DNA of 64,000 nt from Pseudomonas sp. MH9.2 (GTDB lineage Bacteria; Pseudomonadota; Gammaproteobacteria; Pseudomonadales; Pseudomonadaceae). The notes below the pieces were generated by a model, which had not been told where the DNA came from, did not search any database, and saw nothing but the letters and a program-made list of their open reading frames with translations. The translations under genes were made by a program, and so were the position numbers. Below, piece by piece: positions 29,257 through 39,644 of this stretch. The stretch is taken from the NCBI RefSeq assembly GCF_034353875.1, contig NZ_CP133784.1, forward strand, positions 1,612,001-1,676,000, written 5' to 3'. Numbering within the stretch: the stretch's first letter is position 1; every line of letters begins with the position of its first letter.

Positions 29257-30351
29257 TCAACCCAGCGCTGAGGTCATTGGAAACTCAAGGGTAAACACCG
29301 CCCCGGCGCCGGGCCCGTCACTGTGAACCGTCAAGGTGCCGCCCATCTCCTTGGCGGCCAACGCGCAGCTGTGCAGGCCAAAGCCATGGCCCTCTTTGCG
29401 TGTCGTAAAGCCATGAACGAAAAGCTGCGGCAGATGCTCGGGGGCGATGCCTTCGCCGTCATCTTCCACACTCAATTGCAAACGCCTGCCCTCGCTGTTC
29501 TTGACCACCCTTGCGCGCAGGGTGATCGGGCCTGTCAGGTCATCGATAGCGTCCATGGCCTGCCTGGCATTTCGCAGCAAGTTGACCAAAATCTGGATAA
29601 ACCGCGACTTATCCAGGAGCAACGCGGGCACATCAGAATACTCCTTGAGCGCGAGAACCTGATGCGCACCTACGACCCCGGCCCCCAAACGCAGGACATC
29701 CTCGATCGCGACATCCAGATCGACATCCTCGATAATGCTGGCCGAGCCCGCATGGGACTGCTGGGTCGCGACAATACTTTTGATGTGGTTGATGTTTTGG
29801 GTCAATGAGCCGAGCTCATCCAGCACGTTGCGCTGCTCGGCGGACAACGCGGCCGCCAGCTTGAACAGGTAAGGCAGCAACAGCTTTCCTTTTTCATCTC
29901 GCGCCAGAAACTCACCGATGTCGTCCGAGTGCTCCTGGATAAGCTCCACGACATTACTCAGGCTGCGAACCTTCGACTGGCGCAGCGTGGAACACACGAT
30001 ATCGGCCGAGATATTCACGCTGTTAAGCACGTTGCCGACGTTGTGCAGGACATTGTTTGCGATTTCGGCCATACCGGCCAGGCGCGCGGAGGTCACCAAC
30101 TCCCCCTGGGTCGCTTTCAGCTCGCGGGTGATGCTTTCGTTATTGCGCAGCGCGGTTTCCAGATCCTGTGTGCGCTCATGCACCATGTCTTCCAGCATGA
30201 CAGTGGTCTGAAACAGATCGAAATCGGAACCTTGACCGTTGGTCCCACGTTCGGCGCGGTCCATCAGGACCTCGATGATCTTGTCCTTGCGAGCGATCTC
30301 GGCGTACAGACGCTTTTCGTCATCGGCGGACAGCTGGGTTCGCTCAAGCAT
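29257..30351 (-). CDS. Sensor histidine kinase, cytoplasmic
   Basis: A 364-residue kinase without membrane segments. Residues about 10-105 are coiled-coil-like, the dimerisation helix follows (LAGMAEIANNVLHNVGNVLNS, phospho-acceptor His in the HNVGN motif at about residue 127), and the HATPase domain has N, G1 (DDGEGI) and G2 (GHGFGLH) boxes. The ATG at 30351 overlaps the end of the FIST gene by 8 bases, so the FIST protein probably supplies its sensory input. No response regulator is in the window. Confidence 0.85.
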   Translation of the reverse strand: MLERTQLSADDEKRLYAEIARKDKIIEVLMDRAERGTNGQGSDFDLFQTTVMLEDMVHERTQDLETALRNNESITRELKATQGELVTSARLAGMAEIANNVLHNVGNVLNSVNISADIVCSTLRQSKVRSLSNVVELIQEHSDDIGEFLARDEKGKLLLPYLFKLAAALSAEQRNVLDELGSLTQNINHIKSIVATQQSHAGSASIIEDVDLDVAIEDVLRLGAGVVGAHQVLALKEYSDVPALLLDKSRFIQILVNLLRNARQAMDAIDDLTGPITLRARVVKNSEGRRLQLSVEDDGEGIAPEHLPQLFVHGFTTRKEGHGFGLHSCALAAKEMGGTLTVHSDGPGAGAVFTLEFPMTSALG

Positions 30352-31504
30352 GATCCACCTCGGGCAGCGCTGCGCCAATCGCGATACCGGTCAATGTCTG
30401 GTTGACGTGCACTCCGCGAAATTGCTCACCATAGGTCGTGAACCCGGTGACATTGTTGCTGCGAAAAATATCCTCAACGGCGTCATCAAGGCCATTGAGG
30501 GTGATTTCCATCCTGCGCAGGACGCAGTCGAACCCCAGAACCAACTGCGGTGGCCCGATTTCCGCGTTGAATGCGGCAAAGGACTGCTGGAGGTTTTCCA
30601 CCAGATCCTCGCCATGCGCCAGGCGTAGCACCAACCCTTCCTCGATGGCACAGAAAAACGTCAGGCTCCCGTCACTGTTGGCCGACTGAATGGCACGCAC
30701 ATAGCTCGTCTCGCCGATCACCACCACCAGGGGCGACGCGGCGAAACTCAACGGGGTCAGGTCGCTTACCTCAACACCGATATAGCGGGCATATTCCTCG
30801 GCGGCGGGCAATCCGTTGATTTCTTTCACCACGCGATGTGCGGGGTCGGCCGCGGTCACCACCAGCCTTTTGGACGTCGGTACAAAATGCTGGATTTTAA
30901 ACAGTTTGAACGGCAACGGGGTACTCAGCAGGACCACGACCGCGCTATCGCTGTGAAATGTCCCGTCGAAGTAGACGTAGGTATGGCCAAAAGACAACGC
31001 ATCGGCTGCAGACCCACCGATCAGTGGCAACTTGCCCAGGGACCGTTGCAACGCGTTAGCCAGCGGCTCTTCACGCACTGAAAGGCCATCGGTCAGGAGC
31101 AGCGCAAAACCACTTGGGTCCACCACCCCTGACGCCTTGATCGTGAGCCTCTGTAACTGCCGTTGCGCAAACTCCATGACCTTGGCCGCTTCAAGTTGCT
31201 GCAGGTGGTCAATAGCACCCACCACCGCCACAAAATCACTTTCAGGAAAACTGACTCCGGTGATGCTGTCGGTGCAATAACCGACAGGGCCAATCTCCCC
31301 CGCCGTCGAGCAGCCAACAACGTCTACGCCTGGGAACAGACGCGCCATTTCTTGCGCGACTATCTCCCGGTCATAGGTCGGCGAACAGAAGAACAGCACC
31401 AGTGCCATGTCGTGCTGAACGACCCCTGCGTGAAACTCACGCACCGCCTCTCGTGTATCGGAAGCGAATGACTGCGCCCTGCGAATACTGCCTTGAGACT
31501 TCAT
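30344..31504 (-). CDS. FIST-domain sensory protein
   Basis: A 386-residue cytoplasmic protein with FIST N (about 30-220) and FIST C (about 225-365) domains, a family thought to bind small ligands such as amino acids and usually encoded with signal-transduction proteins. The motif VDVVGCSTAGEIGP near residue 50 is typical. It overlaps the following histidine kinase gene, which should respond to its ligand state. Ligand and output unknown. Confidence 0.85.
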   Translation of the reverse strand: MKSQGSIRRAQSFASDTREAVREFHAGVVQHDMALVLFFCSPTYDREIVAQEMARLFPGVDVVGCSTAGEIGPVGYCTDSITGVSFPESDFVAVVGAIDHLQQLEAAKVMEFAQRQLQRLTIKASGVVDPSGFALLLTDGLSVREEPLANALQRSLGKLPLIGGSAADALSFGHTYVYFDGTFHSDSAVVVLLSTPLPFKLFKIQHFVPTSKRLVVTAADPAHRVVKEINGLPAAEEYARYIGVEVSDLTPLSFAASPLVVVIGETSYVRAIQSANSDGSLTFFCAIEEGLVLRLAHGEDLVENLQQSFAAFNAEIGPPQLVLGFDCVLRRMEITLNGLDDAVEDIFRSNNVTGFTTYGEQFRGVHVNQTLTGIAIGAALPEVDHA

Positions 31505-31620
31505 GAGTCACTCCCTTTCACCCCACCAAGGCCGCAACCGATGCCAAAACGCCTTCACGCTTCGAGCATAACCTAATCCCGGAGCATGGAAGAAACAGAA
31601 GCGCTCACCGCGTGAGTGCT

Positions 31621-31642
31621 GGCGATGGCGATGGCGATGGCG
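31621..31642. repeat. Short GGCGAT tandem repeat
   Basis: Three GGCGAT hexamers plus a partial copy lie between the FIST gene and the tRNA terminator. They are in non-coding DNA and could vary in number between strains. Confidence 0.6.
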
Positions 31643-31662
31643 TCCTGTAAAATGACGGACGC

Positions 31663-31686
31663 AAAAAAGCGACCCTAAGGTCGCTT
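31663..31686 (-). terminator. Intrinsic terminator of the tRNA operon
   Basis: On the minus strand, AAGCGACC-TTA-GGTCGCTT-type stem (31667-31686) is followed by six T residues, about 40 bases past the last tRNA-Asp. Confidence 0.85.
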
Positions 31687-31728
31687 GTTTGTTTGCTTCA
31701 AGGAGTTCAAGGGCCTTGAAGCGGGATA

Positions 31729-31805
31729 TGGCGCAGCGGACGGGACTCGAACCCGCGACCCCCGGCGTGACAGGCCGGTATTCTAACCGACTGAACTACC
31801 GCTGC
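31729..31805 (-). tRNA. tRNA-Asp (GTC), copy 2
   Basis: A 77-base cloverleaf with encoded CCA: 7-bp acceptor stem GCAGCGG/CCGCTGC, anticodon loop CTGTCAC with GTC, and the T-arm GGTTCGAGTC. Identical to the other copy upstream; third gene of the tRNA operon. Confidence 0.97.
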
Positions 31806-31934
31806 TTGTCGCTCGAGCTTGCACCCGATGAACTCATTTGAAACGGGCCTTCGAGAGCCTGTTTCGTTGTAACCCTGACTGATCAACCTTGCGGCTTTCC
31901 AGTCTCAGACCGGGCGAACCCAATCTGAAAAATA

Positions 31935-32011
31935 TGGCGCAGCGGACGGGACTCGAACCCGCGACCCCCGGCGTGACAGGCCGGTATTCTAACCGACTGA
32001 ACTACCGCTGC
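31935..32011 (-). tRNA. tRNA-Asp (GTC), copy 1
   Basis: A 77-base cloverleaf with encoded CCA, sequence identical to the copy at 31729-31805, anticodon GTC. Middle gene of the operon. Confidence 0.97.
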
Positions 32012-32058
32012 TTGTCTGTGGACTTTCGTCCTGTTCTCGTTAAAGAACACTCAATAAA

Positions 32059-32134
32059 TGGTGGGTGATGACGGGATCGAACCGCCGACCCGCTGCTTGT
32101 AAGGCAGCTGCTCTCCCAGCTGAGCTAATCACCC
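32059..32134 (-). tRNA. tRNA-Val (TAC)
   Basis: A 76-base cloverleaf with encoded CCA: acceptor stem GGGTGAT/ATCACCC, anticodon stem CTGCC/AGCAG enclosing TTACA with TAC, T-arm GGTTCGATCC. First gene of the tRNA operon. Confidence 0.97.
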
Positions 32135-32155
32135 TTTGCTTCGTTGAGGCCGCGA

Positions 32156-32184
32156 AATTTACGCAGGTATCGAACCTAAGTCAA
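32156..32184 (-). promoter_or_regulatory. Promoter of the tRNA-Val/Asp/Asp operon
   Basis: On the minus strand TTGACT (32184-32179), a 17-base spacer and TAAATT (32161-32156) lie just upstream of tRNA-Val. A GC-rich discriminator (CGCGG) follows the -10, the usual mark of stringent control of stable RNA. Confidence 0.8.
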
Positions 32185-32335
32185 TACCCTGCTTGAAGTT
32201 TTTTTGAAAAGTACCATTTTGAATCAATCGTCTGACATCGTTTTACCGAATCACATTTGCGGGAGCGTATCTATCCGCGAACAGATCGGCACATTCAGGT
32301 CATGCCGGTTTGATGCAGCGCTTTCGCTGAAAACC

Positions 32336-33115
32336 TCAATCCTGATAAACCATCTTCCTGGTCATGCCGCCATCGACCACAAACTCCTGGCCGGTGACGA
32401 ACCCTGCATTTTTCGACAGCAGCCAGACCACCATCGCAGCCACGTCTTCAACCGTCCCCACCCTGCCCACCGGGTGCTGGGCATGGTCGCTATCGGACAA
32501 AGGCTCTGCACGCCGCACTGACGGATCACGGGCATCGATCCAGCCAGGGCTGACAGCGTTTACACGAATTTCCGGCCCCAAACTGATGGCCAGAGCATGG
32601 GTCAACGCCAACAGGCCGCCCTTGCTCGCTGCGTAGGCCTCTGTGTCCGGTTCCGATTGTGTGGCACGGGTCGAGGTCAGATTGACGATGGCGCCACCGT
32701 GAGCGCGCAGGTAAGGCGCGCAATGCTTGGCCAGCAGCATCGGCCCACTGAGATTGACGGCCAGTACCCGATTCCAGTCATGAAGACTCAAGCTTTCCAG
32801 TGTTGCATTGTGTGGATCGGCAACGGCCGCATTGCACACCAGCGCATCAAGGCGACCGAACTGCCCCAGCACTTCAGCCACACACAGCGCCACTTGCTCT
32901 TCACTGGACACGTCCATGGCAATGAACCAGGCGTTTTCGCCAAGCACCTTGGTCACTTTCGAACCACGAACACGATCCCGGTCCGTCAACACCACCTGCC
33001 AGCCTTCGCTGACCAGCCAGGCGGCAATGCCCAGACCGATACCGCGAGCAGCCCCTGTGACCAACGCGACCCGGCCATTGCTGGCTGGGGCCGCTTCCAC
33101 CGCCCACTCACTCAC
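32336..33115 (-). CDS. Short-chain dehydrogenase/reductase
   Basis: A 259-residue classical SDR: cofactor motif TGAARGIG (about 20-27), NNAG-equivalent CNAA, and the catalytic Tyr/Lys in YAASKGG with Ser upstream. Substrate unknown. The frame starts with GTG overlapping the metZ stop (GTGA), indicating translational coupling; the same metZ-SDR order occurs in P. aeruginosa. Confidence 0.85.
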   Translation of the reverse strand: MSEWAVEAAPASNGRVALVTGAARGIGLGIAAWLVSEGWQVVLTDRDRVRGSKVTKVLGENAWFIAMDVSSEEQVALCVAEVLGQFGRLDALVCNAAVADPHNATLESLSLHDWNRVLAVNLSGPMLLAKHCAPYLRAHGGAIVNLTSTRATQSEPDTEAYAASKGGLLALTHALAISLGPEIRVNAVSPGWIDARDPSVRRAEPLSDSDHAQHPVGRVGTVEDVAAMVVWLLSKNAGFVTGQEFVVDGGMTRKMVYQD

Positions 33116-34323
33116 AAAGCCGCCAGCCCGCGTGCCAGATCCGCCTGCAAGTCGGCAACGTCTTCGAGACCCACCGCAACCCTGATCAAGCTGTCACGAA
33201 TCCCGGCAGCTTCCCGCTCTTGCGGCGCCAGACGCCCGTGAGAAGTGGTGCTCGGGTGGGTGATCGTGGTTTTGCTGTCGCCCAGGTTGGCGGTGATCGA
33301 AATCAACCGCGTAGCATCGATAAAGCGCCAGGCGCCTTCTTTGCCGCCTTTGACTTCAAAACTCACCACCGCACCAAAGCCCTTTTGCTGACGTTGCGCC
33401 AAGGCATGCTGTGGATGGCTCTTGAGGCCTGCGTAATGAACCTTTTCGATGCCGTCCTGCTGTTCCAGCCACTCGGCCAGAATCTGGGCGCTGGCGCAAT
33501 GAGCGCGCATACGCAGACTCAAGGTTTCCAGGCCCTTGAGAAAGATCCAGGCGTTGAACGGGCTCAGCGTCGGCCCGGCGGTCCGCAGGAATCCCACTAC
33601 TTCTTTCATCTGCTCGCTACGACCAGCAACCACACCGCCCATGCAACGGCCCTGGCCGTCGATGAACTTGGTCGCCGAATGCACGACCACGTCGGCGCCC
33701 AACAACAAAGGCTGTTGCAGCGCAGGCGTGCAGAAACAGTTGTCGACTACCAGCATCGCGCCTTTGGCATGCGCAATTTCGGACAGTGCAGCGATATCCA
33801 CCAGCTCGGCCAGAGGATTTGACGGCGACTCGACGAACAGCAACCGGGTGTTGGCCTTGATCGCTGCATCCCAGCCAGACAGATCGGCCAGCGGAACATA
33901 GTCGACTTCGACACCGAAGCGCTTGAAGTACTTCTCGAACAGGCTGATGGTCGAACCGAACACACTGCGCGACACCAGCACGTGATCACCGGCGCTGCAC
34001 AAGCTCATCACTACAGCAAGGATCGCCGCCATGCCTGTGGCGGTGGCGACGGCCTGCTCAGCACCTTCGAGTGCGGCAATACGCTCCTCGAAAGAACGCA
34101 CGGTCGGGTTGGTATAACGCGAATAGACGTTGCCCGGCACTTCACCGGCGAACCGCGCCGCCGCATCGGCGGCAGTGCGGAACACGTAGCTGGACGTGAA
34201 GAACATAGGATCGCCATGCTCACCTTCCGGCGTGCGGTGCTGACCGGCACGCACGGCAAGGGTGTCGAAACCCACGCCGTCGAGATCACTGTCCAGCCGG
34301 CCTGCATCCCATTCGTGAGCCAT
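33112..34323 (-). CDS. metZ: O-succinylhomoserine sulfhydrylase
   Basis: A 403-residue PLP enzyme of the Cys/Met metabolism family that makes homocysteine directly from O-succinylhomoserine and sulfide. The PLP lysine is in [16 protein letters not shown] (about residue 210), with the upstream LVDNCF motif. Located just after purF, the order typical of Pseudomonas, which distinguishes MetZ from cystathionine synthases or lyases. Confidence 0.93.
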   Translation of the reverse strand: MAHEWDAGRLDSDLDGVGFDTLAVRAGQHRTPEGEHGDPMFFTSSYVFRTAADAAARFAGEVPGNVYSRYTNPTVRSFEERIAALEGAEQAVATATGMAAILAVVMSLCSAGDHVLVSRSVFGSTISLFEKYFKRFGVEVDYVPLADLSGWDAAIKANTRLLFVESPSNPLAELVDIAALSEIAHAKGAMLVVDNCFCTPALQQPLLLGADVVVHSATKFIDGQGRCMGGVVAGRSEQMKEVVGFLRTAGPTLSPFNAWIFLKGLETLSLRMRAHCASAQILAEWLEQQDGIEKVHYAGLKSHPQHALAQRQQKGFGAVVSFEVKGGKEGAWRFIDATRLISITANLGDSKTTITHPSTTSHGRLAPQEREAAGIRDSLIRVAVGLEDVADLQADLARGLAAL

Positions 34324-34338
34324 GCCGCCTACCCCTTC

Positions 34339-35844
34339 TTAGTTGTTGTACAAATCGATAATGGCACTGACCGCCTGAGTCTTGACCTTGGAGGCGTCGT
34401 TGCGCGCCTGCTCGATCCTGTTCAGGTAATGCTCGTCGATATCGCCGGTCACGTACTTGCCGTCAAATACCGCGCAGTCAAAGTTTGCGATCTTGACCTT
34501 GCCGCCGCCCACTGCATCGATCAGGTCACTGAGGTCCTGATAAATCAGCCAGTCGGCGCCGATCAGGTCCGCAACGTCCTGCGTCGTACGATTGTGTGCG
34601 ATCAGCTCATGAGCACTCGGCATGTCGATGCCGTAGACGTTCGGGTAACGCACAGCCGGTGCCGCAGAACAGAAGTACACGTTCTTGGCCCCGGCTTCAC
34701 GGGCCATCTGAATGATCTGTTTGCAGGTGGTACCGCGCACGATGGAGTCATCCACCAGCATCACGTTCTTGCCACGGAATTCCAGGTCGATAGCGTTGAG
34801 TTTCTGGCGCACGGACTTTTTCCGCGCAGCCTGCCCCGGCATGATGAACGTGCGACCGATGTAACGGTTCTTGACGAAACCTTCGCGGAACTTCACGCCC
34901 AGGCGATTGGCCAGTTCGAGCGCTGCGGTACGGCTGGTGTCAGGAATCGGGATGACCACGTCGATGTCGTGATCAGGGCGCTCGCGCACGATTTTGTCCG
35001 CCAGCCGCTCGCCCATGCGCAGACGCGCCTTGTACACCGAGACGCCGTCGATGATCGAGTCTGGACGCGCCAGATAAACGTGCTCGAAAATGCACGGTGC
35101 GTATTGCGGGTTGGTCGCACACTGGCGAGTGTGCAGCTTGCCGTCTTCGGTGATGTAGACCGCTTCGCCCGGCGCCAGATCACGGATCAGTGTGAAACCG
35201 AGCACATCCAGCGCAACGCTTTCGGAAGCGATCATGTACTCGACGCCTTCGTCGGTATGACGCTGACCGAAGACGATAGGACGTATGGCATGCGGGTCAC
35301 GGAAACCGACGATGCCATAGCCAGTGATCATGGCGACCACGGCGTATCCGCCACGGCAACGGTGGTGCACATCGGTCACGGCCGCGAAGACGTCTTCTTC
35401 TGTCGGCTGCAACTTGCCGCGCTGGGCCAGTTCGTGAGCAAAAATGTTGAGCAACACTTCCGAATCGGAGTTGGTGTTGACGTGGCGCAGGTCAGATTCG
35501 TAAATCTCCTTGGCCAATTGCTCGACGTTGGTCAGGTTGCCGTTGTGCGCCAGAGTAATGCCATACGGCGAGTTGACGTAAAACGGCTGAGCTTCGGCCG
35601 AAGTCGAGCTGCCTGCGGTGGGATAGCGCACATGGCCGATACCCATGTGACCTACCAGGCGCTGCATATGGCGCTGGTGGAACACATCACGGACCAACCC
35701 ATTATCCTTGCGCAGGAATAACCGGCCGCCATGGCTGGTTACGATACCGGCAGCGTCCTGGCCGCGGTGCTGGAGGACGGTTAGCGCGTCATACAGCGAC
35801 TGATTGACGTTCGACTTACCGACGATACCGACGATGCCACACAT
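34339..35844 (-). CDS. purF: Amidophosphoribosyltransferase
   Basis: A 501-residue enzyme catalysing the first step of purine synthesis (PRPP plus glutamine to phosphoribosylamine). The N-terminal nucleophile Cys follows the start Met (MCGIVGIVG), which fixes the start at 35844; the PRPP loop [13 protein letters not shown] is at about residue 360. Follows cvpA by 12 bases, the widespread cvpA-purF pairing. Confidence 0.96.
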   Translation of the reverse strand: MCGIVGIVGKSNVNQSLYDALTVLQHRGQDAAGIVTSHGGRLFLRKDNGLVRDVFHQRHMQRLVGHMGIGHVRYPTAGSSTSAEAQPFYVNSPYGITLAHNGNLTNVEQLAKEIYESDLRHVNTNSDSEVLLNIFAHELAQRGKLQPTEEDVFAAVTDVHHRCRGGYAVVAMITGYGIVGFRDPHAIRPIVFGQRHTDEGVEYMIASESVALDVLGFTLIRDLAPGEAVYITEDGKLHTRQCATNPQYAPCIFEHVYLARPDSIIDGVSVYKARLRMGERLADKIVRERPDHDIDVVIPIPDTSRTAALELANRLGVKFREGFVKNRYIGRTFIMPGQAARKKSVRQKLNAIDLEFRGKNVMLVDDSIVRGTTCKQIIQMAREAGAKNVYFCSAAPAVRYPNVYGIDMPSAHELIAHNRTTQDVADLIGADWLIYQDLSDLIDAVGGGKVKIANFDCAVFDGKYVTGDIDEHYLNRIEQARNDASKVKTQAVSAIIDLYNN

Positions 35845-35856
35845 GCGACGCAACCC

Positions 35857-36444
35857 CTACTTAGTGGAACTGGATTTACCGAACACTTCTTGCGGCATTG
35901 TTGACGGCAGGAGGTGTTCCTTGAACGGGAGATCAGCGGGTACGCTGATACCGCTGGCTAGCCACTTGCTGGACAACCCGAGAATCAGGTTTTTCGACCA
36001 GTCAGCGACCAATAGAAATTGTGGCATCAGTTTAGACTGCTGCCACCATTGATCTTGCTGTACGGGGCCCAGGCTCAACAGCCCGACCGCGACAACCACT
36101 AGCAAGCCTCCGCGCGCAGCGCCGAAGACCATACCCAGAAAACGATCGGTCCCGGAAAGCCCGGTGACGCGAATCAGTTCGCTGATAAGAAAGTTGACCA
36201 TGGCGCCTACCAGCAAGGTGGCGACAAACAGGATGGTGCAGCCGGCAATCACGCGAGCTGAAGGTGTCTCGATGTAACTGACAAGGTACTGCGAAAGCGA
36301 GCCGCCGAACATCCAGGCAACAACACCGGCAATGATCCAGGTGAGTAACGACAATGCTTCCTTGACGAAGCCGCGTTTCAAACTGATCAAGGCGGAGATG
36401 GCAATGATCGCAATGATCGCCCAATCAACCGGGGTAAATGGCAC
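35857..36444 (-). CDS. cvpA: CvpA family membrane protein
   Basis: A 195-residue inner-membrane protein with four predicted helices (starts VDWAIIAIIAISALISLKRG). CvpA is linked to purine-related growth, colicin V production and envelope stress, mechanism unclear. The start codon is GTG at 36444. A hydrophilic C-terminal tail of about 35 residues is cytoplasmic or periplasmic. Directly upstream of purF. Confidence 0.88.
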   Translation of the reverse strand: MPFTPVDWAIIAIIAISALISLKRGFVKEALSLLTWIIAGVVAWMFGGSLSQYLVSYIETPSARVIAGCTILFVATLLVGAMVNFLISELIRVTGLSGTDRFLGMVFGAARGGLLVVVAVGLLSLGPVQQDQWWQQSKLMPQFLLVADWSKNLILGLSSKWLASGISVPADLPFKEHLLPSTMPQEVFGKSSSTK

Positions 36445-36530
36445 GTTGAAGCCTACGGACGGATAAGGCGGCGTATTTTAGCAGAGCACCAGCCCGCCCG
36501 TAAGCAGCTATTACCGATTAGATGACGGAC

Positions 36531-37157
36531 TCAATTTCGCTCAGGCTGAAAGCGCACCACCAAACCGTTGAGTTTCTGCTGTTTGCTCAACTGATCACGC
36601 AAACGATCAGCCTCGGCACGCTCAATCAGCGGCCCGACAAACACTCGGTTCAAGCCGTCCGAGGACCGAATATAAGCATTATAACCCTGAGCACGCAGGC
36701 TTTTCTGCAACGTGTCGGCACTGGCGCGATTGGACAGACTGGCCAGTTGCACCGACCAACTGACCGACAGGCCATTGGCATCCACACGACTGGGGTCCGC
36801 AGCGGGTTTGGCGGGCGCCTGAGCCGCTGCCGGCTTGACTGCCGGGACTGGCTGCGTGGTCGCGACCGACGGGGTCACAGTGGTTATTGGCACAGGCACT
36901 GAAGAGGCCTTGGGCTGAGCAAGGTCTTCGTCCGTCGGCACAGGCTCCTGCGGCAACGACTGAGGCTCTGGAACCGCTACGGGCTCGACCTGCACTTGAG
37001 GCGTCGCCGGTGTTTGCGGCGTGGCGGGCACATCGACCGACACGCGACGCGTTTCATCCTGGCGCGAAAACAACATCGGCAAAAAAATCACCGCCAATGC
37101 AACCAATACCAGTGCACCGACCATCCGCTGCTTGAACACGTTATCCAGCAAAGCCAT
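36531..37157 (-). CDS. SPOR-domain cell-division protein (DedD-like)
   Basis: A 208-residue protein with one N-terminal membrane helix (about 12-30, VGALVLVALAVIFLPMLF), a Pro/Val/Gln-rich linker and a C-terminal SPOR domain (about 128-208, SWSVQLASLSNRASADTLQ) that binds denuded peptidoglycan at the septum. ATG at 37157 ([11 protein letters not shown]) is inside the folC end, overlapping by 17 bases; the longer frame has no support. Confidence 0.85.
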   Translation of the reverse strand: MALLDNVFKQRMVGALVLVALAVIFLPMLFSRQDETRRVSVDVPATPQTPATPQVQVEPVAVPEPQSLPQEPVPTDEDLAQPKASSVPVPITTVTPSVATTQPVPAVKPAAAQAPAKPAADPSRVDANGLSVSWSVQLASLSNRASADTLQKSLRAQGYNAYIRSSDGLNRVFVGPLIERAEADRLRDQLSKQQKLNGLVVRFQPERN

Positions 37158-38448
37158 TTGCAATGTCCTCCTTGGCGCGCCGGGCCAGCCATTCCAGGGC
37201 CTCGGCGACGCAATAAAATGATCCGAACAACAGAATTTCATCTTCGGCAGTCGCTTGATCGCACTGCCCTTCCAGCGCCAGTGCGACACTCTGATAAGAC
37301 GTCACGCTTGCGCCAAGGTTCTGTAGCGCGGCCTGCAACTCGCCAGCCGAACAGCTACGGGGCGTCGGTAAAGGTGCAACAGCCCACTCCTGAACGCTGC
37401 CAGCCAGCTCGGCCAGTACGCCCTTGAGATCCTTGTCCGCCAGCAATCCGAAAACTGCCAGGCGTTTACCAGCCAGCGGCCGACTTGCCAGCCGCTGCGC
37501 CAGATAGTGTGCCGCATGAGGATTATGGCCGACATCCAGCAAAAGCTTCAGTGGCTTGCCATGCCAGTTGATCTGGCGCCGATCCAGACGACCGGTCAAC
37601 CGCGTGCTGCTCAAGGCTGCACTAATGTGTTCCTGCACCCAGGGAAGATCCAGCAGCAGATAAGCCTGCAACGCCAATGCAGCATTTTCCATCGGCAGGT
37701 CAAGCAGCGGCAAGTGGTGCAATTCAACCAATTGGCCGCGCGCATCATGTCCCTGCCAATGCCAGTCACTGTCGGTCACCGCCAGATCGAAATCACGACC
37801 GCGCAACAGGAACGGGCAACCGAGCGCCTTGACGCGTTCGAGCAATGGCGCGGGAGGGTCGAGGTCGCCGCACAGGGCTGGACGCCCCTGACGCAAGATC
37901 CCGGCCTTTTCGAAGGCGACCGACTCTCGGGTATCACCCAACCAGTCAGCGTGATCAACGCCAATACTGGTGATCACGGCCAAATCGGCATCGATCAGGT
38001 TCACCGCATCCAGACGTCCACCGAGGCCTATTTCAAGGACCACCGCATCCAGCGCCGCACGCTCGAACAGCCAAAACGCCGCGAGCGTGCCCATTTCGAA
38101 GTAGGTCAGGGAGATGTTACCGCGAGCGGCTTCTACCGCCGCGAAGGCCTCGCACAGCTGGCTATCGGTGGCTTCAACACCCTGGACCTGCACCCGTTCG
38201 TTGTAACGCAACAAGTGCGGCGAGCTGTAAACACCCACCTTGAGCCCCTGCGCCTGCATCAATGAAGCAATGAACGCGCAGGTAGACCCCTTGCCGTTGG
38301 TCCCTGTAACTGTGATCACCCTGGGTGCCGGCCGGGTCAATCCCAGCTTGCCCGCCACTTGTTGCGAACGCTCCAGCCCCATATCGATGGCCGATGGATG
38401 CAGTTGCTCAAGGTAAGCGAGCCAGTCGCCCAAGGTACGCAGGGTCAT
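37141..38448 (-). CDS. folC: Bifunctional dihydrofolate synthase / folylpolyglutamate synthase
   Basis: A 435-residue Mur-ligase-fold enzyme that adds glutamate to dihydropteroate and folates. P-loop TGTNGKGST at about residues 47-55, and the [10 protein letters not shown] motif near 150. It overlaps accD by 4 bases (ATGA), the conserved accD-folC arrangement. Confidence 0.95.
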   Translation of the reverse strand: MTLRTLGDWLAYLEQLHPSAIDMGLERSQQVAGKLGLTRPAPRVITVTGTNGKGSTCAFIASLMQAQGLKVGVYSSPHLLRYNERVQVQGVEATDSQLCEAFAAVEAARGNISLTYFEMGTLAAFWLFERAALDAVVLEIGLGGRLDAVNLIDADLAVITSIGVDHADWLGDTRESVAFEKAGILRQGRPALCGDLDPPAPLLERVKALGCPFLLRGRDFDLAVTDSDWHWQGHDARGQLVELHHLPLLDLPMENAALALQAYLLLDLPWVQEHISAALSSTRLTGRLDRRQINWHGKPLKLLLDVGHNPHAAHYLAQRLASRPLAGKRLAVFGLLADKDLKGVLAELAGSVQEWAVAPLPTPRSCSAGELQAALQNLGASVTSYQSVALALEGQCDQATAEDEILLFGSFYCVAEALEWLARRAKEDIANGFAG

Positions 38449-39365
38449 ACAGTGGCCGGTGCCGGCGGAACGATGATCGGTTCCAAAGGTGCGGCGATGA
38501 ATTTAGGTGTCGGCAAGTTCATCATTTGGGCCAGCAGATTACCCAGACGCGGACGCAGTTCTTGACGCGGAACGATCAAATCGATAGCGCCATGTTCCAG
38601 CAGGAACTCACTGCGCTGGAAACCTTCTGGCAGTTTTTCACGCACAGTCTGTTCGATCACACGAGGACCGGCGAAGCCGATCAGCGCTTTAGGCTCGGCA
38701 ATGATCACGTCGCCCAGCATCGCCAGACTGGCGGAAACACCACCGTAGACCGGGTCGGTCAGGACCGAGATAAACGGCAAGCCTTCCTCGCGCAAACGCG
38801 CCAATACCGCCGACGTCTTGGCCATTTGCATCAGGGAAATCAGCGCTTCCTGCATCCGCGCACCGCCGGAAGCAGCGAAGCAGACCATTGGGCAGCGATT
38901 TGCCAGTGCGTAGTTGGCCGCGCGGACAAACCGCTCGCCGACAATGGCACCCATCGAGCCGCCCATGAACGAGAATTCAAACGCGCAGGCCACGACGGGC
39001 ATCCCGAGCAGCGTGCCGCTCATGGAGATCAGTGCATCTTTCTCGCCGGTCTGCTTCTGCGCAGCGACCAGGCGGTCCTTGTACTTCTTGCTGTCGCGAA
39101 ACTTCAGTCGATCCACTGGCTCAAGGTCGGCGCCCAGCTCTGCACGCCCTTCCACATCGAGAAAGATGTTCAGACGAGCACGCGCGCCAATGCGCATGTG
39201 GTGATTGCACTTGGGGCAGACGTCCAGGGTCTTTTCGAGTTCCGGACGATAAAGCACCGCTTCACAAGACGGGCACTTATGCCAAAGCCCTTCTGGTACC
39301 GAGCTTTTTTTCACCTCGGAACGCATGATCGAAGGGATCAGTTTGTCTACCAACCAGTTGCTCAT
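38445..39365 (-). CDS. accD: Acetyl-CoA carboxylase carboxyltransferase beta subunit
   Basis: A 306-residue subunit that with AccA transfers carboxyl to acetyl-CoA, first step of fatty-acid synthesis. An N-terminal four-cysteine zinc ribbon (CPSC...CPKC, about 28-50) is followed by the crotonase-fold domain with [12 protein letters not shown] and SGGARMQE. A 279-base untranslated region precedes it. Confidence 0.95.
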   Translation of the reverse strand: MSNWLVDKLIPSIMRSEVKKSSVPEGLWHKCPSCEAVLYRPELEKTLDVCPKCNHHMRIGARARLNIFLDVEGRAELGADLEPVDRLKFRDSKKYKDRLVAAQKQTGEKDALISMSGTLLGMPVVACAFEFSFMGGSMGAIVGERFVRAANYALANRCPMVCFAASGGARMQEALISLMQMAKTSAVLARLREEGLPFISVLTDPVYGGVSASLAMLGDVIIAEPKALIGFAGPRVIEQTVREKLPEGFQRSEFLLEHGAIDLIVPRQELRPRLGNLLAQMMNLPTPKFIAAPLEPIIVPPAPATV

Positions 39366-39520
39366 GCTTTCTTTCTCCAGTACCGGTGACTCGATCGCGC
39401 TAGCGATTCACAGTCCCGCGTATGCCCTTGAGCTAATTCATGTGTACAGCGGCGACAAGCACTTCAGGGATCGGCATACCGCCGGACCTGCCTGAACCGA
39501 ACCTCGTCACTCGCCATTGT

Positions 39521-39542
39521 GACGACGCGCATCAGCGTCGTC
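39521..39542. promoter_or_regulatory. Hairpin in the trpF-accD intergenic region
   Basis: An 8-bp perfect stem GACGACGC/GCGTCGTC with a 6-base loop sits about 160 bases upstream of accD, with no T-run. It may belong to the accD 5' leader or be a weak terminator after trpF. The remainder of 39366-39644 shows nothing I can assign. Confidence 0.35.
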
Positions 39543-39644
39543 GCTTATTCAATGTCGACCCGCGCGCTTATCGCTACGCCAGGCTTATGGACGGTGGCTA
39601 AACACTAACCGTCACATCAGGCAAACAACCTGTCAACGGGCGGA

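Noticed and set aside
39631..39644. TTGACA on the minus strand upstream of accD
   Set aside because: No acceptable -10 at 15-19 bases; not called as a promoter.
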